Part shown: positions 1 to 6,629 of the stretch, piece after piece
Layout of the letters: every line of letters begins with the position of its first letter
Position numbering within the stretch: the stretch's first letter is position 1
The notes under the pieces: model-generated
What the model was told of the DNA's origin: nothing
The model's database searches: none
Seen by the model: only the letters and a program-made list of their open reading frames with translations
Translations under genes and position numbers: made by a program
NCBI RefSeq assembly: GCF_000420245.1
Contig: NZ_ATUO01000013.1
Location: 1-39,062 of the forward strand
DNA: 39,062 nt
Direction of reading: 5' to 3'
Source: Psychromonas hadalis ATCC BAA-638
GTDB lineage: Bacteria > Pseudomonadota > Gammaproteobacteria > Enterobacterales > Psychromonadaceae

Positions 1-166
1 AAGCAGTTTCAAACTCTTGATTTTTGGCTTTGGTCGTCCATGTACAAAGTGTTGATACACCAACACCTAAAGACGCTGCAATTTCTGTCAATGTAGTATT
101 ATCATTTCGATTAAGCGCCTTTTCTACTGCTTGTATTTTAAATGATGTTGAATAACTTCTCTTCAT
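1..166 (-). CDS. Transposase OrfA-like N-terminal fragment (partial)
   Basis: This reading frame starts at an ATG at 166 on the minus strand, with AGAGG about 8 bases upstream, and runs off the left edge after 55 codons. It begins MKRSYSTSFKIQAVEKAL and continues into a helix-turn-helix (LTEIAASLGVGVSTLCTWT, about residues 26-44). This is the layout of the DNA-binding OrfA subunit of IS3/IS911-type transposases, which recognises the IS ends. The catalytic DDE part would lie in a downstream gene outside the window. The family is inferred from the fold pattern; other HTH_Tnp_1 proteins are possible. Confidence 0.55.
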   Translation of the reverse strand, partial: MKRSYSTSFKIQAVEKALNRNDNTTLTEIAASLGVGVSTLCTWTTKAKNQEFETA

Positions 167-217
167 TATTATTACCTCTAATTAAATTTAGAGGCGACAA
201 CTATCCTGACACAGGGG
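1..217 (-). mobile_element. Terminal part of an insertion sequence (IS3-like), cut by the window edge
   Basis: The stretch holds the start of a transposase-like gene on the minus strand and about 50 bases of non-coding end before it. Read on the minus strand, the presumed tip begins near 217 with TGTGTCAGGATAGTTGTCGC and leads into AGAGG and the start codon. The exact boundary is a guess because the other end lies outside the window and no target duplication can be checked. IS family assignment rests only on the short helix-turn-helix fragment. Confidence 0.5.
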
Positions 218-349
218 GCTCTGTATCGTTTTATGCAATTCAAAAAATGCCTCGTCGATGGCACTCGCATGCCCAATCACCTCTTGATGCTCTTTTATCG
301 GTTTCCCTGATATTTTTCGTTTACATAAACCCCACCCTGAAAATTTCAT
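188..349 (-). pseudogene. Possible short ORF cut by the IS end, function unknown
   Basis: A 53-codon minus-strand frame starts at 349 (MKFSGWGLCKRKISGKPIKE) and has a protein-like middle (IGHASAIDEAFFELHK). Its last dozen codons and its stop lie in the presumed IS terminus, so the insertion may have truncated an older gene. There is no convincing Shine-Dalgarno sequence. I do not recognise the product and the frame may be chance. Confidence 0.25.
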
Positions 350-412
350 TAAAGGTGATGCATTAAAAAATACTCGTCATACATTACGTGCGGAGAGATC
401 TTATTATCACTT

Positions 413-514
413 ATGTTAGAACATAATGATTATCAAGGTGCTATTGAAGCAGAATTAAAAACGGGTAAGTTATATGGAAAAATAGCATTTATACGTGACT
501 TACGAAGAAGCTAA
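413..514 (+). pseudogene. Remnant of an unidentified coding sequence
   Basis: The plus strand has a short open frame ending at 514 with a protein-like tail (LEHNDYQGAIEAELKTGK, ending FIRDLRRS). In a different frame just upstream (about 325-415) there is another protein-like stretch (HPENFIKGDALKNTRH). A single frameshift near 410 would join them, which suggests a decayed gene. No family is recognised and there is no good ribosome binding site. Confidence 0.25.
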
Positions 515-588
515 AAAATATTTACACACATATTTTTACACCCATCCTCCCCACGGAATTACCTAAAAAATAGCTAACTCTTTCTACA

Positions 589-627
589 CACAACAATACT
601 TAGGTTAATTTCCTAAGTATCGTTGTG
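589..627. repeat. 16-bp inverted repeat (hairpin) in intergenic DNA
   Basis: CACAACAATACTTAGG (589-604) pairs with CCTAAGTATCGTTGTG (612-627) with one mismatch around a 7-base loop. No T-run follows on either strand, so it is not a typical intrinsic terminator. It lies between the remnant ending at 514 and the 3' end of the DeoR-type gene. It could be a bidirectional transcription barrier or an old mobile-element end. The rest of 515-788 shows nothing else recognisable. Confidence 0.5.
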
Positions 628-788
628 CCTAAAATTTAATAGCTTGAATTAACCTGTTTATTTGGTTGTGTCACACTATGTTGCCGTAAGCTCACAACAA
701 TTGGAACTTCCTATTCAGTTTTATCCGTTCTAGCTTATTTTAAAAACTATTATTTGTATGCTTTATTAAGTATTTTCGTACGCTTTCA

Positions 789-1547
789 TTACTGGTAATA
801 AACTTCAATTCCTTGCTCTCTAAGCTCTGAAATTATATTGTCTGCTAGGCCTGAATCTGTGATAACACCGTTTAACTTATTGATATCTAATGCGTGAAAG
901 GTAGCAACCTTTCCATATTTACTTGAATCAGAAATCAAATAAGTAATTTGGGATGATTTTGCAATGGCATCTTTTACCTGTATTTTATCTGCAGTGGGGG
1001 TTGATAGCCCTTTTAAATTCCATGAAGAGGTAGAGATAAACGCAATATCTATATTCATACTAAGTAGAAACATGGAAACTTTTCCGCCAATAGCAGACTG
1101 GTTTTTACGATCAACCTTCCCCCCCGTATGATAAACTTCACATTGACTATGATTAATTAGATAAGCCGTTATTGCAAAGTCATTGGTAATAATGCGCAAG
1201 TCATCCCGATGTGAGAGTTGATGTGCTATTTTCAGTGAAGTAGTTCCCGCATCAAGATAAATTGTTGAATTTGCACTGATCAATTTAACTGCAATCTGAG
1301 CAATTAACATTTTTTGCTCTGCTTGATGTTCTATCTTCACATCGTGTGAAGGTTCACTATAAATGGCCTTGGTAAGTTGTACACCACCAGAGACCGACAT
1401 TACCTTTCCTGAGAGTTCAAGTTTTATAATGTCACGGCGAATCGTCATGTGTGATACGTTAAGTTGCTTCACCAACTCTGAAATGCTAATGACCTCCTGT
1501 TGAGATAATAGCGATAAAATTGTTCTTTGGCGTTCAACGGGTATCAT
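789..1547 (-). CDS. DeoR/GlpR-family transcriptional regulator of the tetronate operon
   Basis: The 252-residue protein has the DeoR layout. An N-terminal winged helix-turn-helix covers about residues 5-58 (ISELVKQLNVSHMTIRRDI). A C-terminal DeoRC sugar-phosphate sensor domain follows, with the typical DAGTTS (99-104), TNDF (121-124) and TGGKV (141-145) segments. It is transcribed divergently from ltnD, 391 bp away, as in the enteric ygb and Haemophilus clusters that pair a DeoR regulator with otn genes. It is therefore probably the local repressor, released by a phosphorylated pathway intermediate; effector and sign of control are inferred. The ATG at 1547 has AGAGAG just upstream. Its likely operator is the phased TTTTG array at 1781-1833. 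Confidence 0.85.
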   Translation of the reverse strand: MIPVERQRTILSLLSQQEVISISELVKQLNVSHMTIRRDIIKLELSGKVMSVSGGVQLTKAIYSEPSHDVKIEHQAEQKMLIAQIAVKLISANSTIYLDAGTTSLKIAHQLSHRDDLRIITNDFAITAYLINHSQCEVYHTGGKVDRKNQSAIGGKVSMFLLSMNIDIAFISTSSWNLKGLSTPTADKIQVKDAIAKSSQITYLISDSSKYGKVATFHALDINKLNGVITDSGLADNIISELREQGIEVYYQ

Positions 1548-1780
1548 AAGCTCTCTTCTATTATCTATTTATTTCCAACATTCTAACAATTTCCTCTATT
1601 TTTGTGAATAAATGTTATCAATGTTTTGCTAACAGTGTGCTTCTGATTGATTTTTTACTTATACCTACGTGGCATTCAATCACAATAATCCGCTATTACT
1701 CAATAGCACTTTAATTTAAACAACTCCCCTACATAAACCTCATCTATTACTAACTAGGCAATGCCATTTACCTAAACTTG

Positions 1781-1833
1781 CTTTATTTTGTTATGTTTTG
1801 TTGTATTTTGTTTTCTTTTGTTGTTAATTGTTA
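1781..1833 (+). promoter_or_regulatory. 10-bp phased TTTTG repeat array, candidate DeoR operator
   Basis: Consecutive decamers CTTTATTTTG, TTATGTTTTG, TTGTATTTTG, TTTTCTTTTG and TTGTTAATTG put TTTTG or ATTG at exactly 10-bp steps, about one helical turn. DeoR-family repressors often bind several short T-rich direct repeats phased on one face of the helix. The array sits between the divergent regulator and operon, about 40 bp upstream of the -10 at 1874. A related ATGTTTTG lies nearer the regulator start (1621-1628). Binding by the adjacent regulator is inferred. Confidence 0.5.
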
Positions 1834-1835
1834 AA

Positions 1836-1855
1836 TGTGTGACTAATCGCTCATT
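1836..1855 (+). promoter_or_regulatory. Weak CRP-like site in class II position
   Basis: TGTGA at 1838-1842, a 6-base spacer and GCTCA at 1849-1853 form an imperfect CRP-like site; the second half matches TCACA in only three of five positions. Its centre lies about 40 bp upstream of the start point expected from the TATAAT at 1874. Catabolite control would suit a sugar-acid operon, but the match is poor. Confidence 0.25.
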
Positions 1856-1873
1856 ATTGATGATTTTTTCACA

Positions 1874-1879
1874 TATAAT
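1874..1879 (+). promoter_or_regulatory. -10 element of the ltnD operon
   Basis: A perfect TATAAT lies 60 bp upstream of the ltnD start codon. No good -35 hexamer is seen 16-18 bp upstream (TCATTA or similar), which suggests an activator-dependent promoter. Transcription would start near 1886, just before the dyad at 1892. Confidence 0.5.
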
Positions 1880-1891
1880 CACAAGCCTTAA

Positions 1892-1912
1892 TTAATACAT
1901 TAAATGTATTAA
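1892..1912. promoter_or_regulatory. Perfect 9-bp dyad at the start of the ltnD leader
   Basis: TTAATACAT (1892-1900) and ATGTATTAA (1904-1912) are perfect inverted repeats with a 3-bp spacer. The dyad lies just downstream of the expected start point, a place where a bound repressor would block transcription. It could instead be only an AT-rich hairpin in the leader RNA. Confidence 0.4.
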
Positions 1913-1938
1913 AAATTTAATACTTGAGGTGAAATTAA

Positions 1939-2838
1939 ATGTCTGAGATTCAATCGGTAGGAGTTATTGGATTAGGCTCAATGGGAATGGGTGCTGCTAA
2001 GTCGTGTGTCCGTGCGGGCTTGGATGTATACGGCGTTGATCTAAACGAACAAGCGCTAAAAACAATTAAAGAGTTTGGTGCAAAAGCAACATCAAGCAAT
2101 GCGTTAGATTTTGCAGACCAATTAGACTCTGTATTAGTGCTATTGGTAAATGCACAGCAAGTTAACAACGTATTATTTGACTCTGGTTTTGCTGCTGCGT
2201 TAAAGCCAAATACACCAGTGATGATATCTGCCACCGTTTCTGCAGAAGATGCAAAGCAGTTTGAACTTAAATTAAAAGAGCATCAACTGATCATGCTAGA
2301 TGCACCTGTTTCAGGCGGTGCGATAAAAGCTGAAGCCGGCGAGATGACTGTTATGGCTTCTGGCTCTACGCAAGCCTTCAGCGCTCTTGCTCCCATTTTA
2401 GATGCGATATCAGCACAGGTATACAACGTGGGTGAAGCCATTGGTTTAGGTGCAACAATTAAGATTATTCATCAATTACTCGCGGGTGTGCATATTGCGG
2501 CAGGAGCTGAAGCAATGGCACTTGCAGCTCGTGCTGATATTCCACTTGATCTTATGTACGAGATTGTGACCAACTCTGCAGGTAACTCTTGGATGTTTGA
2601 AAATAGAATGAAACATGTTGTAGATGGTGATTATACACCAATGTCTACAGTTGATGTTTTTGTTAAAGATTTAAATTTGGTCGCTGATACTGCTAAATGT
2701 TTAAAATTCCCTCTACCTTTGTCAAGCGCAGCATTAAACATGTTCGTGAGTGCAAGTAATACGGGTTTTGGTAAAGAAGATGACAGTGCTGTCATCAAAG
2801 TATTTAACGGTATTAACCTTCCCGGTATGGAGAAATAA
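1939..2838 (+). CDS. ltnD: L-threonate dehydrogenase
   Basis: The 299-residue protein belongs to the 3-hydroxyisobutyrate (beta-hydroxyacid) dehydrogenase family and should oxidise L-threonate to 2-oxo-tetronate with NAD in the cytoplasm. It has an N-terminal Rossmann fold (GVIGLGSMGMG, residues 8-18), the substrate loop DAPVSGG (121-127) and the catalytic Lys175 in GATIKIIHQLLAGVHIA. The KIIHQLL variant of the lysine motif is usual for LtnD rather than for classic hydroxyisobutyrate enzymes. GAGGTGA lies 8 bases before the ATG. It is the first gene of the operon and is followed after 2 bases by otnK. The specific substrate is inferred from the otn genes beside it. Confidence 0.85.
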   Translation: MSEIQSVGVIGLGSMGMGAAKSCVRAGLDVYGVDLNEQALKTIKEFGAKATSSNALDFADQLDSVLVLLVNAQQVNNVLFDSGFAAALKPNTPVMISATVSAEDAKQFELKLKEHQLIMLDAPVSGGAIKAEAGEMTVMASGSTQAFSALAPILDAISAQVYNVGEAIGLGATIKIIHQLLAGVHIAAGAEAMALAARADIPLDLMYEIVTNSAGNSWMFENRMKHVVDGDYTPMSTVDVFVKDLNLVADTAKCLKFPLPLSSAALNMFVSASNTGFGKEDDSAVIKVFNGINLPGMEK

Positions 2839-2840
2839 AC

Positions 2841-4097
2841 ATGTTATTAGGTGTTATTGCGGATGATTTTACTGGTGCTACCGATATTGCAGGTTTTCTT
2901 GTCGATAATGGTATGTGCACAATTCAATTAAATGGTGTTCCAACAACTGCGATTAATGCATCAGCCGATGCTGTTGTTATTAGCTTAAAGTCTCGTTCTT
3001 GCCCTGTCGATGAAGCAATTGCAGATTCTATTTCTGCACTTAACTGGCTTAAATCACAAGGATGCCAGCAATTTTACTTTAAGTATTGCTCTACGTTTGA
3101 CAGCACAGCTGATGGTAACATCGGGCCTGTGACAGATGCTTTATTAGCGGAATTAGGCGAAAATTTCACAATAATATGCCCTGCATTACCTGTGAACGGA
3201 CGTACTGTTTACAACGGACATCTATTCGTATTCAGTGATTTGCTGAGTGATTCTGGCATGCGTAATCACCCTGTTACCCCGATGAAAGATTCAAACTTAA
3301 TGCGCTTGATGGATGCGCAATCAAAAGGTACTTCTGGTTTAGTTAATTACAACACAATTGAACTAGGTACAACTGCCATTTCGGCGCGTTTCGACGAGCT
3401 AAAAACACAAGGTCACCGTTATGCCATTGTGGATGCATTTAATACTGCACATTTAGTGAAACTGGCCGAAGCAGTAAAGTCATTAAAATTAATTACTGGT
3501 GGCTCTGGATTAGCGGCTGGTATTGCAAAAAACTGGGCTGGTCATCTTAAAGAGCCACACAATGCAAAACACACGGGCAGTCCTGTAAAAGGATCTACGG
3601 TAATACTTTCAGGTTCTTGCTCTGAAATGACAAATCAGCAGGTCTCTATTTATAAACAACAAGCCCCACACTTTGCTATAGATGTGGAGTCATGCCTAAC
3701 TAATGACAAATATGTGAATGAAGTGTCTAACTGGGTAACAGCCAATAATCAAGGTAGCTTAGCACCGATTATTTACGCTACCGCAGACGCTAAAATGCTT
3801 AAAGTCATCCAAGAAAAATTTGGTGCGCACACTTCAAGCCATGCTGTTGAGGCTTTCTTTAGTGAGCTAGCGATTAACTTACGTCAAAAAGGAGTGAAAA
3901 ACTTTATTATTGCAGGGGGAGAAACGTCGGGTGTTGTAACACAAAGTTTAGCGATTAAAGGCTTTTATATCGGCCCTCAAATTGCTCCGGGTGTTCCTTG
4001 GGTTAAATCAATTGACAATGAGTTATCACTAGCACTGAAATCTGGCAATTTTGGGGATGAAAATTTCTTCGCAAAAGCACAAGGATTCTTTCTATGA
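2841..4097 (+). CDS. otnK: 3-oxo-tetronate kinase (DUF1537 / four-carbon acid sugar kinase)
   Basis: This 418-residue protein is a two-domain DUF1537 kinase that phosphorylates 3-oxo-tetronate at C4 with ATP. The N-terminal substrate domain opens with the family signature ADDFTGATD (residues 7-15). The C-terminal nucleotide-binding domain carries GGETSG (359-364) and APGVPW (383-388). The length is normal for the family. The gene overlaps otnC by four bases (ATGA) and follows ltnD by two, so the three are surely co-transcribed and probably translationally coupled. The neighbours LtnD, OtnC, OtnI and DenD fix the assignment to the tetronate branch rather than to other DUF1537 pathways. Confidence 0.9.
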   Translation: MLLGVIADDFTGATDIAGFLVDNGMCTIQLNGVPTTAINASADAVVISLKSRSCPVDEAIADSISALNWLKSQGCQQFYFKYCSTFDSTADGNIGPVTDALLAELGENFTIICPALPVNGRTVYNGHLFVFSDLLSDSGMRNHPVTPMKDSNLMRLMDAQSKGTSGLVNYNTIELGTTAISARFDELKTQGHRYAIVDAFNTAHLVKLAEAVKSLKLITGGSGLAAGIAKNWAGHLKEPHNAKHTGSPVKGSTVILSGSCSEMTNQQVSIYKQQAPHFAIDVESCLTNDKYVNEVSNWVTANNQGSLAPIIYATADAKMLKVIQEKFGAHTSSHAVEAFFSELAINLRQKGVKNFIIAGGETSGVVTQSLAIKGFYIGPQIAPGVPWVKSIDNELSLALKSGNFGDENFFAKAQGFFL

Positions 4098-4744
4098 CTG
4101 CACAACAAGTTATAACTGAGCAACAGTTAAGATCACAAATGGTAACTCTTGCGCTCTCCATGTTTGAACGAGGTTACGCGACAGGCGCTGCTGGTAACCT
4201 TTCTTTAAAATTACCTGATGGCAATTATCTAACTACGCCGACAGGATCTTCATTTGGACGCTTGGTGGCTGAAGAACTCTCTGTGGTTAATATTGACGGG
4301 GAGCATATTTCTGGCAATAAACCTTCAAAAGAGGTGGCCTTCCATCTTGCTCTTTATCGTAACAAACCTGACTGCAATGCAATTGTTCACTTGCACTCCA
4401 CATATCTAACCGCACTTTCATGCCTTGAAGGGCTTGATGTTAATAATGCGATCAAAGCATTTACACCTTACTTTGTGATGCGCATTGGGGAGTTACCAGT
4501 GATCCCTTATTTACGCCCTGGTGATCCGAAGATCGTTGAAGAACTCGTAAAACGTGTGGCTAACCATCGTGCATTTTTACTCGCAAATCATGGTTCAGTG
4601 ATCACTGGAACAGACTTTATTGATGCAGTAGATAACGCAGAAGAGTTAGAAGAAACAGCCAAACTAATTTTTTTATTAGAAAACAAAGCTGTTCGCTATC
4701 TAAGCCACGATGAAATTACAGATTTAAAAGGAAGGGGCAAGTAA
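4094..4744 (+). CDS. otnC: 3-oxo-tetronate 4-phosphate decarboxylase (class II aldolase fold)
   Basis: The 216-residue protein has the class II aldolase/adducin fold. It should decarboxylate 3-oxo-tetronate 4-phosphate to dihydroxyacetone phosphate and CO2 using a divalent metal. The metal and catalytic residues are visible: Glu80 in PSKEVAFH, His99 and His101 in VHLHSTY, and His166 in LANHGSV. The length matches enteric YgbL/OtnC. Its start overlaps the otnK stop (ATGA), and its stop overlaps the otnI start (TAATG). This step delivers the operon's carbon to glycolysis. Confidence 0.9.
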   Translation: MTAQQVITEQQLRSQMVTLALSMFERGYATGAAGNLSLKLPDGNYLTTPTGSSFGRLVAEELSVVNIDGEHISGNKPSKEVAFHLALYRNKPDCNAIVHLHSTYLTALSCLEGLDVNNAIKAFTPYFVMRIGELPVIPYLRPGDPKIVEELVKRVANHRAFLLANHGSVITGTDFIDAVDNAEELEETAKLIFLLENKAVRYLSHDEITDLKGRGK

Positions 4745-5520
4745 TGGTTAAATTTGCAGCAAACCTCACCATGTTATTTACAGAAGTACCCTTTTTAGCG
4801 CGTTTCGAGAAAGCACATCAAGCTGGCTTTAAAGCTATCGAGTATCTATTTCCTTATGCTTTTGAGGTAAAAGATCTTGCTGAAAAAATGCAACAGTATC
4901 AATTTGAACAAGCACTTTTCAATATGCCTCCAGGTAATTGGGATAAAGGAGAGCGTGGGTTTGCCGCTATCCCTGGACGTGAAGAGGAGTTTAAAGAAAG
5001 TGTCATTACAGCAATAACATATGCTCAAGCACTCAATTGTAAAAAAGTACATGCAATGTCGGGATTAATTGATGGACGTTTTACGCAAGCACAGCACGTC
5101 GCTACATTTATTTCAAATATTCGTTATGCCGCTGACAAGTTTGCAGAGCAAGGTATCGAGTTGATGATTGAACCTCTCAATGATCGAGACGTACCAAATT
5201 ATTTTATTAGCCATCAACGTGATGCTGTTGAGTTAATCAAGCAAGTTAATCGTCCTAATGTGAAGTTGCAATTAGATTTATATCACGCCCAAATTATGGA
5301 TGGTGATTTAAGCACTCTTATTAAGGAGGTCGCACCATTTATTGGACATGTTCAAATCGCTTCTATTCCCGAAAGACACGAGCCTTTTGAGGGTGAACTA
5401 AATTATCCACATCTCTTTAATGTTTTAGAAGAAGCGGGTTATCACGGTTGGATTGGTTGTGAATACAATCCTAAAAAAACAACTGAAGAGGGCCTAAGCT
5501 GGGTTCATCCCTACTTATAA
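4744..5520 (+). CDS. otnI: 2-oxo-tetronate isomerase (hydroxypyruvate-isomerase family)
   Basis: The 258-residue TIM-barrel protein belongs to the xylose-isomerase-like/Hyi family and is the same length as YgbM. It should interconvert 2-oxo-tetronate and 3-oxo-tetronate, linking the dehydrogenase products to OtnK. Metal ligands of the family are in place: Glu143 (MIEPLND), Asp178 (QLDLYH), Gln204 (HVQIA) and Glu240 (GCEYNP). It is translationally coupled to otnC through TAATG. A 140-bp gap with a strong hairpin separates it from denD. True hydroxypyruvate isomerase is an alternative, but the context favours OtnI. Confidence 0.88.
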   Translation: MVKFAANLTMLFTEVPFLARFEKAHQAGFKAIEYLFPYAFEVKDLAEKMQQYQFEQALFNMPPGNWDKGERGFAAIPGREEEFKESVITAITYAQALNCKKVHAMSGLIDGRFTQAQHVATFISNIRYAADKFAEQGIELMIEPLNDRDVPNYFISHQRDAVELIKQVNRPNVKLQLDLYHAQIMDGDLSTLIKEVAPFIGHVQIASIPERHEPFEGELNYPHLFNVLEEAGYHGWIGCEYNPKKTTEEGLSWVHPYL

Positions 5521-5608
5521 GAAGAAGTAGAAATATCAATGTAAATCTATCGCTATTAACGCCAGAAAATCGATAGGCAGTAGATTCTCGTGATGAATGA
5601 TAACGAAT

Positions 5609-5632
5609 ATAGGTGGCAATGATGCCACCTAT
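5609..5632 (+). repeat. Perfect 10-bp hairpin between otnI and denD
   Basis: ATAGGTGGCA (5609-5618) and TGCCACCTAT (5623-5632) form a perfect stem with an ATGA loop. No T-run follows, so it is more likely to protect or process mRNA than to end transcription. A weaker CTATCG/CGATAG pair lies upstream in the same 140-bp gap (about 5548-5576). It ends 28 bases before the denD start. Confidence 0.55.
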
Positions 5633-5660
5633 CATGAACATAATAGTAAAGGATATGAAT

Positions 5661-6629
5661 ATGAAGGTATTAATTACTGGTGGGGCTGGTTTTATAGGAA
5701 CAAAGCTTACAGAAGCATTACTCAAGCGTACTGATGTTGAAAAAATCACGTTAGTTGATATACACGAATCAACATTAACGGGTAGTGACCCTCGCATCGA
5801 GTCTCTTAAAATTGATATGACTATCCAGCAAAATATAGAGCAAGTGATCACCGCAGATATTACCCATGTATTCCACCTTGCAGCTATTGTATCAAGTCAT
5901 GCAGAGAGTGATTTTGATTTAGGTATGGTAATTAATCTCACAACGACTCAACTTCTACTAGAGCAATGTCGCAAAACAAACCCTAATATTCGCTTTATTT
6001 TTTCTAGTTCACTAGCCGTATTTGGTGGGCAGTTACCCGCTGAAATAATGCCGATGACAGCGATGCAACCCTCTTCAAGCTATGGTACTCAAAAAGCAAT
6101 ATGTGAACTTTTGGTTAACGATTATAGCCGTAAAGGCTTTGTTAATGGAATTACTGTTCGCTTACCAACCATTTGTATCCGACCAGGAAAGCCAAATAAA
6201 GCGGCCAGTTCATTCGTGAGTGGGATTATACGTGAGCCTTTAAACGGAGAAAAATCTAACTGCCCTGTGGATTCAAGCTTAAAACTTTGGATCTCAAGCC
6301 CTGAAAAAGTAATTGCAAATATTTTACATGCAGGGCTAATTAGCACAGAAAAACTTGCACTGCTTAATTTCAAATCCTTAAATTTACCAGGAATTCAAGT
6401 GACACCCGCAGAGATGATCAAGACAATGAATAGCGTATCAGGACAAGACCTTTCCTCATTCATTTCATATGAACATGATCCACAAATATCTCAAATTGTA
6501 GGTAGCTGGCCTCAGTGTATTAATAACGACATTGAACTGAGCATGGGGTTTATTGCTGACAGTAGTTTTACTGACATTTTTAAATCATTTGAGGTTAACA
6601 ATACAAATCAAAAGGGGTGTGAATTATGA
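5661..6629 (+). CDS. denD: D-erythronate dehydrogenase (SDR/epimerase family)
   Basis: From the ATG at 5661 the product is 322 residues; a start at GTG 5613 would add 16 residues made by the hairpin and lacks a ribosome binding site, whereas AAAGGA precedes 5661. The protein is an extended short-chain dehydrogenase with NAD-binding GGAGFIG (7-13), a serine cluster at 115-117 and the catalytic pair Tyr141/Lys145 (YGTQK). In otn operons this family oxidises D-erythronate to 2-oxo-tetronate, which OtnI then isomerises. With ltnD also present, the operon appears to take in both four-carbon acid diastereomers. Its stop overlaps the permease start (ATGA). Confidence 0.85.
   Translation: MKVLITGGAGFIGTKLTEALLKRTDVEKITLVDIHESTLTGSDPRIESLKIDMTIQQNIEQVITADITHVFHLAAIVSSHAESDFDLGMVINLTTTQLLLEQCRKTNPNIRFIFSSSLAVFGGQLPAEIMPMTAMQPSSSYGTQKAICELLVNDYSRKGFVNGITVRLPTICIRPGKPNKAASSFVSGIIREPLNGEKSNCPVDSSLKLWISSPEKVIANILHAGLISTEKLALLNFKSLNLPGIQVTPAEMIKTMNSVSGQDLSSFISYEHDPQISQIVGSWPQCINNDIELSMGFIADSSFTDIFKSFEVNNTNQKGCEL

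Noticed and set aside
1781-1833. The phased repeats considered as a CRISPR array or simple microsatellite
   Set aside because: Units are 10 bp with no spacers, and the variable first half of each unit is unlike a plain slippage repeat; a regulator-binding array is a better fit.
5613-5660. GTG start for denD at 5613
   Set aside because: It would translate the hairpin, lacks a Shine-Dalgarno sequence and adds residues before the Rossmann strand; 5661 has AAAGGA upstream.
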